From: an uncultured Clostridia bacterium
GTDB lineage: Bacteria; Bacillota; Clostridia; TANB77; CAG-508
Length of the DNA stretch: 35,066 nucleotides
Reading direction: 5' to 3'
Assembly: GCA_949948835.1 (NCBI GenBank)
Contig: CATLHF010000015.1
Span: 1-35,066, forward strand
In this document: piece after piece, positions 15,556-25,392 of the stretch
Position numbering within the stretch: the first letter of the stretch is position 1
Layout of the letters: each line of letters begins with the position of its first letter
Made by a program: the position numbers and the translations under genes
The notes under the pieces: generated by a model
What the model saw: only the letters and a program-made list of their open reading frames with translations
The model's database searches: none
What the model was told of the DNA's origin: nothing

Positions 15556-16287
15556 TTATATTTCTACTAAAACTCCTATTAGCACATATCTAGCATTATC
15601 ATAATCATATGCACATGTCGATAATGTTAAGAACTTATCCTCTTCCTTTACCTCTACTTGACTTATAAAATCTGATTGTTTTTTTAATGTGTTTATCTTT
15701 TTTTGATCTAATGTTTTTAAATCGTATATATCAGAATTTATACTTGTTGTAAAGCCTGAAAATAGTTCTAATTTATAAGTCTTTTCTGGAGTTAAATAAT
15801 ACATAGTTTTATGACTGTCATAATAACTCTGCTTTCTATACTTTTGTATTGTACCAAACATTGTTGAGTTTTTCATGTTATGTCCATATATAATACTATT
15901 TTTATCGTTAAGATTTCCATCATTTCTGTAATCCATAAATAATGTTCCAGCTGAGCTAGATTTTCCATTTATTAAACTATGAATATATTTTTCATTATCT
16001 TTTCCTTGTACTACTGGGTAGTTTATAGGAGTATCTTCTGAATAAATCCACCCTATTATATCTTTATTCTCTTGCTTTAGTATTTCAAAATCTACAGATA
16101 TCGGAACAGATTCTTTAATTTCTTGAGTTTCATTGTCATCTTGATTTATTACAATTGCTTTATTTACTAAATCGTCGTTTAATTTTTTATTTTCATTTTC
16201 TTCTTTCAAATATTTGTATATTTGATAGCCTGAAAATACAATTGTCACTAGAAATATAATAAATATAATCTTTGTTCCTCTTTTCAT
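15556..16287 (-). CDS. srtB: Class B sortase
   Basis: This membrane-anchored transpeptidase attaches proteins carrying a sorting motif to the cell wall. An N-terminal membrane anchor (IIFIIFLVTIVFSGYQIYKY) precedes the sortase domain. Catalytic residues are visible: His in SIIYGHNM, Cys in TLSTCAYDYDNARYVL, and Arg nine residues after the Cys. DIIGWIYSEDTPINYPVVQG and AGTLFMDYRN are typical of class B. I prefer ATG 16287 (MKRGTK), with AAAGGA upstream; 16317 has no site. It follows the cohesin protein on the same strand, separated by a terminator hairpin. Class B sortases of clostridia such as C. difficile use (S/P)PxTG-type motifs, close to the KPNTG of the neighbour, so that protein is the likely substrate. 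Confidence 0.9.
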   Translation of the reverse strand: MKRGTKIIFIIFLVTIVFSGYQIYKYLKEENENKKLNDDLVNKAIVINQDDNETQEIKESVPISVDFEILKQENKDIIGWIYSEDTPINYPVVQGKDNEKYIHSLINGKSSSAGTLFMDYRNDGNLNDKNSIIYGHNMKNSTMFGTIQKYRKQSYYDSHKTMYYLTPEKTYKLELFSGFTTSINSDIYDLKTLDQKKINTLKKQSDFISQVEVKEEDKFLTLSTCAYDYDNARYVLIGVLVEI

Positions 16288-16356
16288 TGTAGAATCCATT
16301 CCTTTCTTTCTGTCCATCTGTATAATAAAGTGTAAATTTTATCTTGTTTAAAAACA

Positions 16357-16387
16357 GCATTGATAGCTTTTAAGTAGCCATCAATGC
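16357..16387 (-). terminator. Terminator after the cohesin protein gene
   Basis: An 11-bp stem with one mismatch (GCATTGATGGC / GCTATCAATGC) is followed on the minus strand by TGTTTTTAAAC. It lies between the cohesin gene and the sortase gene, so sortase expression depends on read-through or a weak local promoter. Confidence 0.8.
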
Positions 16388-16410
16388 TTATTATATATTT
16401 TTATTTTAAA

Positions 16411-17952
16411 TTAATTAGCTCTTTTACCTATTTTTGAGTTATGTTTCACAATATATATTACACCAGCTATAGAGATTACAATTAGTGATATCCATAATAT
16501 AATATTGCTATTGTCTCCTGTATTTGGTTTATTAGGATCTTTATTTTCATCTTTTACAGGTTCTTCTTCTAGTTTTGCTATTACTTCACCTTTTTCAACT
16601 ACTTTTTCGCAGTCTTTACAATATACATCTCCTGTATATCCTTCTTTTTCAGTTGTTGCTTCCACATTTCCTTGTAATTCTGTGTTTTTATGATTATCTG
16701 GATTTATTTCTCCATATTCTTCATTACATAATTCACAAACTGCTTTTGCTATACATGTAGCTTCTCCACCTTTGTGGTTGTCTGGATTAAATTCTCCATA
16801 ATGTGCTTTACATACTTCACAAATAGCTTGTTCTTTACAGTATGCTGTTCCACCTTTATGCTTTTCATTTTCAACAACTTTTCCACATGCACATTTTGCA
16901 CTATGTGTTTCTTCAGTTATTTCAAGTTCTTCATATTTATGTTCTGCTTTTATTACTAAATCTTCTGCTTTAACTTCTTTTTTGTCTTTATTGAATAATT
17001 TATTACATACTGAACATTTGTAGTGTGCTGCTGTTCCATCTTTTAGTTCATCTTTTGTATGAACCATTGGAACTTCTAGTATTAAGTTTCCATATGTATG
17101 ATCTTTAACTGGTATTTCTTTATTTTCACCAGCTATTATTCTTCCACAAACATTACATGTTGTATATGCTGTAGTTCCCTTTTCTAGACATGTTGCTTCT
17201 TTAGCTGGATGTTCTGTTTTGCTAGCATGAGCACATTTAACTGTTACTGTACAAGATGCTACTTTTCCTCCTACTGTTGCTGTTATTGTTACTGTCCCTT
17301 CTTTAACTGCTGTTACAACTCCATTTTTAACTGTTGCAACAGTATTATCACTTGATGACCAAGTAACTGTCTTATCATCTGTTGTGTTTGCTGGTTCTAC
17401 AGTTGCATTTAATGTAACTTTTCCATTTAAATCTAAGTTAGCTGATGTCTTGTCTAGTTTTACTCCTGTTACAGGAACTACTACATTTATGCTTCCTGAT
17501 TTTGAAGTAACTACATCACTTTTTCCATCAATAACTGATATTAATGATAGTGCTTGATTTCCAGTTACTCCTGCTTTAGCTTTGAATGTAACTTTAACGA
17601 TTGTTCCAGTACTATATGTTTGAGCTTTAGAAGCTGCTACAGTAGCAACTACTTCACCAAAGCTGTTTGCTGGTGCAACCCCAGTACATTCTACAAATCC
17701 TCTAGCATTATCTAAGACGTCTCCCCATTCAACATTTTTAACCTCTAATTTTGTGTTATCAAATTTGATAGTTTCAGTAATTGATTCTGCTGAAAAGCTA
17801 CCTGTAAGTTTCATTTCAACTTTTACTTCTTGTCCTGCACTGATACTTTTTGATTCTAGTGATATTGTTGCTGTTGCAGCGTTTACGCTAAATGGTATTA
17901 CACTTAAAGCAACAACTACCAATAATAAAATTGCTAATAATTTTGTTTTCAT
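16411..17952 (-). CDS. Cell-wall-anchored cohesin protein (mini-scaffoldin)
   Basis: The start is ATG 17952 (MKTKLLAILLL), behind AAAAGGAGAGAG. A signal peptide ends near SVNAA. Residues about 27-155 read as a cohesin domain: TISLESKSISAGQEVKVEMK, IKFDNTKLEVKNVEWG, IVKVTFKAKAGVTGNQAL. A Big2 Ig-like domain follows (VTGVKLDKTSANLDLNGKVT ... WSSSDNTVATVKNG). A long Cys/His-rich region comes next with repeated CxxC and HKGG units (for example ICEVCKAHYGEFNPDNHKGG), resembling tandem zinc-ribbon-like surface repeats. The C-terminus has KPNTGD, a hydrophobic span and the basic tail KIGKRAN, i.e. a sortase signal. There is one cohesin and no dockerin, so it can anchor one dockerin partner at a time. 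It has its own promoter, and five dockerin genes lie directly upstream. The cohesin call rests on pattern, not on a profile search. Confidence 0.78.
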   Translation of the reverse strand: MKTKLLAILLLVVVALSVIPFSVNAATATISLESKSISAGQEVKVEMKLTGSFSAESITETIKFDNTKLEVKNVEWGDVLDNARGFVECTGVAPANSFGEVVATVAASKAQTYSTGTIVKVTFKAKAGVTGNQALSLISVIDGKSDVVTSKSGSINVVVPVTGVKLDKTSANLDLNGKVTLNATVEPANTTDDKTVTWSSSDNTVATVKNGVVTAVKEGTVTITATVGGKVASCTVTVKCAHASKTEHPAKEATCLEKGTTAYTTCNVCGRIIAGENKEIPVKDHTYGNLILEVPMVHTKDELKDGTAAHYKCSVCNKLFNKDKKEVKAEDLVIKAEHKYEELEITEETHSAKCACGKVVENEKHKGGTAYCKEQAICEVCKAHYGEFNPDNHKGGEATCIAKAVCELCNEEYGEINPDNHKNTELQGNVEATTEKEGYTGDVYCKDCEKVVEKGEVIAKLEEEPVKDENKDPNKPNTGDNSNIILWISLIVISIAGVIYIVKHNSKIGKRAN

Positions 17953-18013
17953 TTTCTCTCTCCTTTTATTTTTATTTTTAACATTTCTGCATTTGTATAA
18001 CATTTATATGATA

Positions 18014-18042
18014 ATTTTATCACAGCGATTTTTTAATGTAAA
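18014..18042 (-). promoter_or_regulatory. Promoter of the cohesin gene
   Basis: TTTACA (18042-18037), 17 bases and an extended -10, TGATAAAAT (hexamer 18019-18014), lie about 60 bases before the start. The spacer end and -10 (ATCGCTGTGATAAAATT) closely match the promoter of the first gene of the cluster (ATCACTATGATATAATT near 29018-29034). Confidence 0.75.
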
Positions 18043-18088
18043 GCCTTTTTCAACTTTTTTTGTATTTTATTGGAAATTTATTAATCTT

Positions 18089-19912
18089 TTAAAACTCTGT
18101 TATATTATGTGCTACATATTTTAAAATTTGTACAGCATCTTGAGCGTCAACTCTTCCATCTTTATCTTTTGTTGTATTTGCTGCTAAAAGTTGTTGTTCA
18201 TTTAATTCTATGTTATGCGCTACATATTTTAATATCATTACTGCATCTTGGGCATTAATCTCTCCGTTTTGGTCTACATCTCCTAGTGTATATTTTTCTT
18301 TGACTAAAACATTAATAGTTCTTGATGTTTCCAAACCATCTCTATCTATAACATTTATTGTAATTGCATATGTTCCGCATTTATTTATATCTAGTTTTGA
18401 ATCATCTATTTCAAGTTTTTGATAATTATTTTGTCCATCTTCTTTATCATAAATATTAATATATTCGTATAAACTATACTTTTCGTTAACAATTAATTCA
18501 ATGTCCTCTTTTATATCTATTACTGGATAATGACTCATTTTACCAGAAGGTGCAGTATATATTTTATCTATAGTATACTCTTCAGTTATTACATTTCCAA
18601 AGACTGTTTTCCATTTAAATAGTAGTTTATCGGTATTTGCAACATTTAAGTTTGCAATAAACTTTCCATCTATTAAATGTATTTTTTTGTCATTTATATA
18701 AAATTCCGCAATATCAATAGTTGAACCTTTAACAGTTATATTATCATCTATCGATATTAAATCTGATTGAATATTTAAAGGTACTGAACTAATTACTTCA
18801 TTTCCTGCAATCATACTGCTTATGCTACAAGTACCACTAATTCTTACTGTTCCATTATAATATGTTGTTGAACCTAATAGGATAAAATTTCTTGCGTGTA
18901 TTTCGTTAGTTTTTATGCCGATAAAGTTTCCTGCTCCTAAAACATATATATTCCCTGTAACTTCAACATTATTTAATGTTACTATTGCTTTTTCACCTAT
19001 ATATAAATCTCCATCAATTGTCTTGTTTGATATTGTAGTTGAATTTTTAATAACAGTTACTTTATTAATACCTTGTATTACTTCATATTCTTTATCTACT
19101 TCTTTAACATTAAAATCTGCCATTGACAAATCTGTTCCACTCCAAGTTGGATATGCATCAGTATTATATATCATTTCTGAATTTGCTCCATCAGATACAT
19201 AAATATAGTATAACTTCCATATTCCGATTTCATATGTATTTTCTATTTCAAATGTCGCTGTGTACAATCCAGTATTATCATCATATTTTAAATATATATA
19301 TTTATTGTTTTTGGTTATTGGCATTTGATACACAAAACATACAGATTGCACTCCATTTTTATCATCTGTTACTTTTGCACTTATTGTTACGGTATCATTT
19401 AATGTTGCACTTTTAGTACTTATTTTAACTGAACTATAATCTACTTTTGGTGGTTGTATATCTGCACTTGTTCCATTAACACTAAAATCTGCCATTAATA
19501 AATCTATTCCACTCCAGTTCGGATGCACATTAGTATTATATATCATTTCTGAATTTGCTCCATCAGATACATTAATACAGTCTAATTTCCATATTCCAGC
19601 TTCATATGTATTGTCTATCTCAAATGTTGCTGTATATAATCCAGTATTATCATCATATTTTAAATATATATATTTATTGTTTTTGGTTATTGGCATTTGA
19701 TACACAAAAATTACAGATTGTACTCCATTTTTATCGTCTGTTACTTTTGCACTTATTGTTACGGCATCATTTAATGTTGCAGTTTTTTGACTTATCTTTA
19801 TTGAACTATAATCTACTTTTGGTGGTTGTATATCTGCACTTGCTCTTACATTAGATATAGTACATAATATGCATATAAATATTAATACACAAAAAATACT
19901 TTTTCTTTTCAT
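18089..19912 (-). CDS. Secreted dockerin protein with tandem 124-aa repeats
   Basis: Signal peptide MKRKSIFCVLIFICILCTIS is followed by two near-identical repeats of about 124 residues (26-149 and 150-270) starting ADIQPPKVDYSS. Each looks like an Ig-like beta-sandwich (TLNDAVTISAKVTDDKNGVQ). A middle region with many short strands (TIDGDLYIGEKAIVTLNNVE) may be a beta-helix. An Ig-like domain (YPVIDIKEDIELIVNEKYSL ... GLETSRTINVLV) precedes the C-terminal 65-residue dockerin LGDVDQNGEINAQDAVMILK.... The start follows GAGGAGAG. No catalytic motif was seen, so an adhesive or structural role is likely. It is presumed to be carried by the cohesin protein encoded just downstream. Confidence 0.85.
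   Translation of the reverse strand: MKRKSIFCVLIFICILCTISNVRASADIQPPKVDYSSIKISQKTATLNDAVTISAKVTDDKNGVQSVIFVYQMPITKNNKYIYLKYDDNTGLYTATFEIDNTYEAGIWKLDCINVSDGANSEMIYNTNVHPNWSGIDLLMADFSVNGTSADIQPPKVDYSSVKISTKSATLNDTVTISAKVTDDKNGVQSVCFVYQMPITKNNKYIYLKYDDNTGLYTATFEIENTYEIGIWKLYYIYVSDGANSEMIYNTDAYPTWSGTDLSMADFNVKEVDKEYEVIQGINKVTVIKNSTTISNKTIDGDLYIGEKAIVTLNNVEVTGNIYVLGAGNFIGIKTNEIHARNFILLGSTTYYNGTVRISGTCSISSMIAGNEVISSVPLNIQSDLISIDDNITVKGSTIDIAEFYINDKKIHLIDGKFIANLNVANTDKLLFKWKTVFGNVITEEYTIDKIYTAPSGKMSHYPVIDIKEDIELIVNEKYSLYEYINIYDKEDGQNNYQKLEIDDSKLDINKCGTYAITINVIDRDGLETSRTINVLVKEKYTLGDVDQNGEINAQDAVMILKYVAHNIELNEQQLLAANTTKDKDGRVDAQDAVQILKYVAHNITEF
19106..19837 (-). repeat. Tandem intragenic duplication (two copies of about 372 bp)
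   Basis: The two copies (about 19837-19466 and 19465-19106) encode repeats that are identical over long runs such as YQMPITKNNKYIYLKYDDNT. The DNA is also nearly identical there, which points to a recent duplication or ongoing homogenisation. Confidence 0.85.
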
Positions 19913-19929
19913 TTTCTCTCCTCACATTT

Positions 19930-21195
19930 TTAAAACTCTGTTATATTGTGTGCCACATATTTTAAAATTTGTACTGCATCTTGAGCGTCAACCGTTCCAT
20001 CTTTATCTTTTGTTGTGTTTGCTGCTAAAAGTTGTTGTTCATTTAATGTTATATTGTGTGCTACATATTTTAATATCATTACAGCGTCTTGGGCATTAAT
20101 CTCTCCGTTTTGGTCTACATCTCCTAATAAATAGTCATGTTCTTTTACTGCAACAACAAATGGTGATAATTCACTAACGGTTATGGTTACTTTTCCGTCT
20201 GATATTCTTTCTTCAAATTTTTCATTTGTTCCATTTTTCTTTTTATGTAATATACATGCCATGTTTCCATTATATCTTTTTCCAACATAAAATGTAATGT
20301 CTATTGGACATACTAAGCTATCTGTTCCTACCAATTCAAGTTCATATTCCCCTAATATTTCTTTATATCCTAAATTTGTAACTTCATCTCTCATTTCATT
20401 ATTTTCTTTTGGTAGTACTGTTATAGTTACATTTTGTAATACCCCATCTACTATTATATTGTTTCCAATATCAACATTGCTTGTTACATAATAGGTATAT
20501 GACTCAACATTAGTTCTACCATAACATACATCATTTTTAAATACTAATAAACCTGTTTCTGACCATTCCATGTCACATGCAACAGCCCCATTATAAACGA
20601 ATGTAATACTAGGATCATTTACAATTTGATATAATTTTTCCATAAAATCATAATCTTCATTTGGCTTTATATAATAGTATATCACAGGATATTCTTTTTG
20701 AAATTTTTTGATAAAGTCTGTAACATAATTTTTATCTTCTTCATTATAATTGTCTGAATTGTTATATTTAATTGTAATTTCTTTATTTATCACATGAGTT
20801 GTATTTACATATCCCTTACTTATTCTCACATTAACTTTATAAATGTTACTGATATAATCCCAAGATGTAAATTCTTCTTCAAGTCCACCAAACCATACAC
20901 TTACAAGATATTTATCATCTGCACTTTTTTCATATTCTAGTTCAGGTACTGTAGTAATTCCTTGTTCTTTTAATTCCTCTGTAATTTGTTCCATGATAAG
21001 TCCTGGTACTTTATCAACTTCACTTTCTTTAATATCTAAGTTAATTATGTCGGGAATATTATCTAGTATATTAGCTGTTGGTTCTCCATCTGTTATTACT
21101 GCTCTAGAATAAGCCTGAGATTTGTTGTTTGTAAATATTAATATTGTTCCAAGCATTATAGCTATTATAATTAGAAATTTAAACTTAATTTTCAT
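19930..21195 (-). CDS. Secreted dockerin protein of unknown function
   Basis: I prefer ATG 21195 (MKIKFKFLIIIAIMLGTILI), with GAGGAG upstream, over 21228. After the signal peptide, a region of about 330 residues has no family I recognise. It contains mixed alpha/beta sequence with YIKPNEDYDFMEKLYQIV and VTNLGYKEILGEYELELVGT, followed by a short beta-rich domain (DITFYVGKRYNGNMACILHK ... VTITVSELSPFVVAV). That last domain also appears just before the dockerin in the next gene upstream (LTFNIGKIYKEKNITILQKK). It ends in the shared dockerin (19930-20127), with both loops having the AQ pair. It starts 66 bases after the neighbouring stop and is probably in the cluster transcript. Confidence 0.8.
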   Translation of the reverse strand: MKIKFKFLIIIAIMLGTILIFTNNKSQAYSRAVITDGEPTANILDNIPDIINLDIKESEVDKVPGLIMEQITEELKEQGITTVPELEYEKSADDKYLVSVWFGGLEEEFTSWDYISNIYKVNVRISKGYVNTTHVINKEITIKYNNSDNYNEEDKNYVTDFIKKFQKEYPVIYYYIKPNEDYDFMEKLYQIVNDPSITFVYNGAVACDMEWSETGLLVFKNDVCYGRTNVESYTYYVTSNVDIGNNIIVDGVLQNVTITVLPKENNEMRDEVTNLGYKEILGEYELELVGTDSLVCPIDITFYVGKRYNGNMACILHKKKNGTNEKFEERISDGKVTITVSELSPFVVAVKEHDYLLGDVDQNGEINAQDAVMILKYVAHNITLNEQQLLAANTTKDKDGTVDAQDAVQILKYVAHNITEF

Positions 21196-21261
21196 ATTTT
21201 TTCTCCTCATATGATTAATATTTATCAATACTTTTGATAAATGTTTACAGCATTTTTATTT

Positions 21262-23616
21262 TTAAAATTCACTTATGTTATGTGCTACATATTTTAATAT
21301 TTGTACTGCGTCTTGAGCATCAACTCTTCCATCTTTATCTTTTGTTGTATTTGCTGCTAAAAGTTGTTGCTCATTCAATGTTATGTTGTGTGCTACATAT
21401 TTTAATATCATTACTGCATCTTGGGCATCAACTTTACCGTTTCCGTCCACGTCACCTAAAAGGTATGCTATATCTTTTTTATCAATTGCAAATACAAAGG
21501 ATAAAAGTTCATCTGTTTTAATTACTATATTTCCATTGTTATCAACTTTTTTATTAACTACTTCTATATTTCCATTTGATTTTTTCTGCAAAATCGTAAT
21601 ATTTTTTTCTTTATATATTTTTCCAATATTAAATGTTAATTCATTATCACCAAAGCAAGTTCCATTATTTGTTGTAATACTATATGAATATAGTATTACT
21701 TTGTCAGATACTTTATTTTTCATATCAATATAGTCATTATTATTTTTTTCAAGTATATTTACTGATAAATTAGTAGTTGATTCACCTAATACTTTTAGTA
21801 CTGTTCCTGTAGCAGCATCTTTTAAAGTTAAGTTTTCTACATATTTATATGTAGCATCGTTTTGTTTTGCCCATGACTCAGCATATGCTCCTTTTGTTCC
21901 ATATATTGTTGCAAAGCAAAGCTTTTTTTCATAATTATAACTATAATATCCTGACCATAAAGCATTATCTCCTATACTTGTAACACTTGATGGTATTAAT
22001 ATTTTTCTTAAATTACTACAATATTCAAATGCTGACTTTCCAATATTTTTCATAGAGCTTGGTAAAATTACCTCACTAAGATTTGGAAAAGATTTAAATT
22101 CTTTATCTGGAATATTTGTAATACCTTCTTTTACAACTATTTTTTTAACAAACTCTCTAATTGGTTTCCATGAATTATCTATATCGCTATATCCAAATCC
22201 GCCTATACTTGAAAGTGGAGTTCTATGTTTAGCTTCTATATCAACAGAAAATTTTCCATTTCCAGATATAGTAAGCACCCCATTATTATCTAACGACCAT
22301 GTTGCATTTTCTCCAGCAACACGATACATAACTTTGCTAAATTTTCCCGTTGTAGAATCTATAGTGTAAAAATCTACCATATTATCATTTGATGCATAAT
22401 ATACAATTTTATTTCCTTTTACCACTGGTTTACAATCAGATATTGTTGCATTTGCAGTATATTCTTTTCCTAATTTGTTTCCATTACCATCAATAAATAT
22501 GTAATGTAATTTGCTTGTTGATAATGTATCATTATCTATCATATCTGTTGTTTCGTTAAATTCTTCCCAAGAAATCATAAAACGATTATCGTTTATTTTT
22601 GTTATTTCAAGTCCTGTAAATGAATGTCCATCTCCGACATAGTTTGTAAGCCATTTAAGTGTTGTAGATTCAGAAGAAAAATTATTCATTGGTGTTATAG
22701 TAAGATATATATTATGAGCCATAGTTTGTGTTACTTCATCGTATTTTGATTGATCTATAGATGTTCCAATACCAAGTACATTATTTTGTGATAAAGCCAT
22801 TCCGTCAACACTTGCATAGCATGATACTGCCCATACTGATGTTCTATCTCCTCCATATTCTAATGTAGGAACTAATGTTGTTTTGAACTTATTTGATATA
22901 TCATATCTAGTTACCTGAGTACGTCTGCTTCCTTCGCTTTGTTCTAGTACATACAAATTATTATCTTTATGTTCAATATATTGGGCAAATGAATGCCAAA
23001 GGTCAGCATCTACTATTTTTCCTTCAAGAGTACTTTCATCTACTTCCATCATTAAAAACCCTTGATGTCCTTGTCCAACAGCTGGGTCTACATATCCTCT
23101 ATGTCCTGTAACAATATAAAGTTTTCCATTTACTTCTGTCATTTCTACACATCCATAGTGAAATGGATATCCTATCTGTTCTCCAAATCCACTTTGACCT
23201 GTTATCTTAGCTGAACCAATTCTCTTCCAATTAGTGTCATATTTTATAACACGTACAACTTCTAAACTATTATCTTCTTGTTTGTTGTTTTGCCCTTCTA
23301 CGATGTAATATGCATCTTTTCCAGCATAAAATCCACCATAAACACTTAATTCTAGTTCTATCTTATTTTTCTTTATAATTTTAAAATTATCATCATAATA
23401 TTCTATACCAATATTGTTATTTATCTTGTCGTAAAATACTCTCATATATCCTGAACTTAGTGGTACTAACGATGATTTCGATTTTAATGATATTTGAATA
23501 TTATCACTAGCTGTTGGTAATAAATTATTATTTGCTGCAAGGTTTTCTTTAGGGAGTATTAATGATATTATTCCTATTACTATCCCTATCAACAATAAAA
23601 TACTTTTCTTTTTCAT
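21262..23616 (-). CDS. Secreted BspA-type LRR dockerin protein
   Basis: A signal peptide (MKKKSILLLIGIVIGIISLI) is followed by about 400 residues of beta-rich, propeller-like sequence (GGFYAGKDAYYIVEGQNNKQ; GKLYIVTGHRGYVDPAVGQG). A short block typical of BspA-like proteins follows (ATWSLDNNGVLTISGNGKFS). Leucine-rich repeats of LRR_5/BspA type come next (ITNIPDKEFKSFPNLSEVIL, PSSMKNIGKSAFEYCSNLRK). A small beta domain and a C-terminal dockerin (21262-21459, ending NISEF) complete it. BspA-type LRRs usually bind host or bacterial surface ligands, so an adhesin is the best guess. The start follows AAAGGGGGAT. No hydrolase motif seen. Confidence 0.85.
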   Translation of the reverse strand: MKKKSILLLIGIVIGIISLILPKENLAANNNLLPTASDNIQISLKSKSSLVPLSSGYMRVFYDKINNNIGIEYYDDNFKIIKKNKIELELSVYGGFYAGKDAYYIVEGQNNKQEDNSLEVVRVIKYDTNWKRIGSAKITGQSGFGEQIGYPFHYGCVEMTEVNGKLYIVTGHRGYVDPAVGQGHQGFLMMEVDESTLEGKIVDADLWHSFAQYIEHKDNNLYVLEQSEGSRRTQVTRYDISNKFKTTLVPTLEYGGDRTSVWAVSCYASVDGMALSQNNVLGIGTSIDQSKYDEVTQTMAHNIYLTITPMNNFSSESTTLKWLTNYVGDGHSFTGLEITKINDNRFMISWEEFNETTDMIDNDTLSTSKLHYIFIDGNGNKLGKEYTANATISDCKPVVKGNKIVYYASNDNMVDFYTIDSTTGKFSKVMYRVAGENATWSLDNNGVLTISGNGKFSVDIEAKHRTPLSSIGGFGYSDIDNSWKPIREFVKKIVVKEGITNIPDKEFKSFPNLSEVILPSSMKNIGKSAFEYCSNLRKILIPSSVTSIGDNALWSGYYSYNYEKKLCFATIYGTKGAYAESWAKQNDATYKYVENLTLKDAATGTVLKVLGESTTNLSVNILEKNNNDYIDMKNKVSDKVILYSYSITTNNGTCFGDNELTFNIGKIYKEKNITILQKKSNGNIEVVNKKVDNNGNIVIKTDELLSFVFAIDKKDIAYLLGDVDGNGKVDAQDAVMILKYVAHNITLNEQQLLAANTTKDKDGRVDAQDAVQILKYVAHNISEF

Positions 23617-23662
23617 ATAAATCCCCCTTTTTATCTTTTATACGTTTAGATAATATTTTATT

Positions 23663-25363
23663 TTAAAATTCTGTTATATTGTGTGCTACATATTTTAAAA
23701 TTTGTACTGCATCTTGTGCATCAACTATTCCATCTTTATCTTTTGTTGTATTAGCTGCTAAAAGTTGCTTGTCTGTTAATTCTATATTATGTGCTACATA
23801 TTTAAGTATCATTACTGCATCTTGAGCATCTATCTCTCCATTTTGATCTACATCTCCTAATAAATAGTCGACTACAGGCTTTTCAGTTGGTACTGTTACT
23901 GTGCAAGTTGCACTTTTTTCTCGTGCCGTTACAGTAATTATAGTTGTTCCTTCTTCTACTGCTGTTATCTTTCCGTCTTCTACTATCGCTACATTTGGAT
24001 TGCTTGATGTCCAAGTTAATACTTTACTATCTGTTGTATCAAAAGGTTTTATTGTTGCTTCTAATGTTTCATTTTTACCTTTTTCTAATGTAAGTTCTGT
24101 CTTATTTAATGTTATATTATCAATATGTTTTAAGCTTGGGTCTGTAACATTAATTCTAATTTCTGCCTTTTTTCCTCTAACATCTAAATGTATTTTAGTT
24201 ATTCCTTCTTTTTGAGCAGTTATGTTACCTTTATAATCAACTGTTGCAACATCCTCATTTTCACTTGTCCAGTTCATTTCTCCAATAGTTACATCTTCCC
24301 ATGGAATATAAAAAACGTCAGCTTTTCTTTTAGTTCCACTATTCATTTCAAATATTGTACCATTTATTATTATTTGGTCATATGGCTTATTATATTTTAC
24401 AATTATAGCATCTTGCACAGTAATTTCTTGATTGTATTTATTTTTCGCTTTTGTTGATGAACTTCCCACAAATATATATGCATTATCTGTTTCGACATAT
24501 TTTTGTAATTTGTCATTGGTTTTTTTGGAATTTCTATCAAATGTTTTAGTCCATTCTATATGTCCTACATTGTCATACTTAGTTATTGTTGCATTCATTT
24601 CATCGCCATTAACACCCGTAACCACTCCCACTTTACCATCTGAAATAGTGTTAAGAATAATTTGACCATTAGATATTCTTTTATTTTTAATAATTTGATT
24701 TTCATTCTCTTGATATAGTTGTTCCCTTGTTCCTACCTTCGCTAATATGATATTAAAATTTTTATCATATTTAACAATCATATCTTGATATCTTGATGTG
24801 TTGTAATTTATGTTTAATAAATCTTGGTCTACTGAACAAGTTTGTCCAAATACTAAATATCCTCCATCTTTTGTTTGATAAATCTCTTTGAAAGATTCAT
24901 TTAATCCTCCTCCAAATGTTTCAAAAGATTTCATATTTAGATTATAATCATATTTAAGTATTATGGCATCTTGGTTACCCTTTGCTTTATTCAAAAAATT
25001 TTCTTTATAATATTTAGAATTTGTTTCATACTTACTTATATATGATTCCCCCACAACTACAAGTCCGTCACCAACATCAACAATGTCGTTATATGATTCC
25101 GTATTGCTTGAATTTAATGATGTTTCAGCTGGTAAAAGAAATTGAAAAACTGTATTTGCTTTATTAGTATTATTATATTTACCATATGTAAATTCAGTAT
25201 TTAAAAACAGTTTAGCTTTTTCTTGTTCCATTTCGCTTAATCTAATCCCATTAGAGTATGTGGTCATTGCCGCAAAAGAAACAAAACTAATATTCCAAAC
25301 AATGATAGCTATCATTAAAATACAAATTATTTTATTAGTAAATTTAACTTTTACATTCATCAT
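23663..25363 (-). CDS. Secreted propeller-like/Big2 dockerin protein
   Basis: A signal peptide (IICILMIAIIVWNISFVSFA) is followed by repeats of the type DAIILKYDYNLNMKSFETFG and DGGYLVFGQT, as in secreted beta-propeller proteins. Two Big2 Ig-like domains follow (WTSENEDVATVDYKGNITAQ; NITLNKTELTLEKGKNETLE with WTSSNPNVAIVEDGKITAV), then the C-terminal dockerin (23663-23860). The start is the first of two adjacent ATGs, behind AAGGGGATACTAAAT. It is separated from the CAP gene stop by 29 bases, so the two are almost certainly co-transcribed. Probable surface-binding role. Confidence 0.85.
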   Translation of the reverse strand: MMNVKVKFTNKIICILMIAIIVWNISFVSFAAMTTYSNGIRLSEMEQEKAKLFLNTEFTYGKYNNTNKANTVFQFLLPAETSLNSSNTESYNDIVDVGDGLVVVGESYISKYETNSKYYKENFLNKAKGNQDAIILKYDYNLNMKSFETFGGGLNESFKEIYQTKDGGYLVFGQTCSVDQDLLNINYNTSRYQDMIVKYDKNFNIILAKVGTREQLYQENENQIIKNKRISNGQIILNTISDGKVGVVTGVNGDEMNATITKYDNVGHIEWTKTFDRNSKKTNDKLQKYVETDNAYIFVGSSSTKAKNKYNQEITVQDAIIVKYNKPYDQIIINGTIFEMNSGTKRKADVFYIPWEDVTIGEMNWTSENEDVATVDYKGNITAQKEGITKIHLDVRGKKAEIRINVTDPSLKHIDNITLNKTELTLEKGKNETLEATIKPFDTTDSKVLTWTSSNPNVAIVEDGKITAVEEGTTIITVTAREKSATCTVTVPTEKPVVDYLLGDVDQNGEIDAQDAVMILKYVAHNIELTDKQLLAANTTKDKDGIVDAQDAVQILKYVAHNITEF

Positions 25364-25392
25364 ATTTAGTATCCCCTTTTATTTCACCTATT

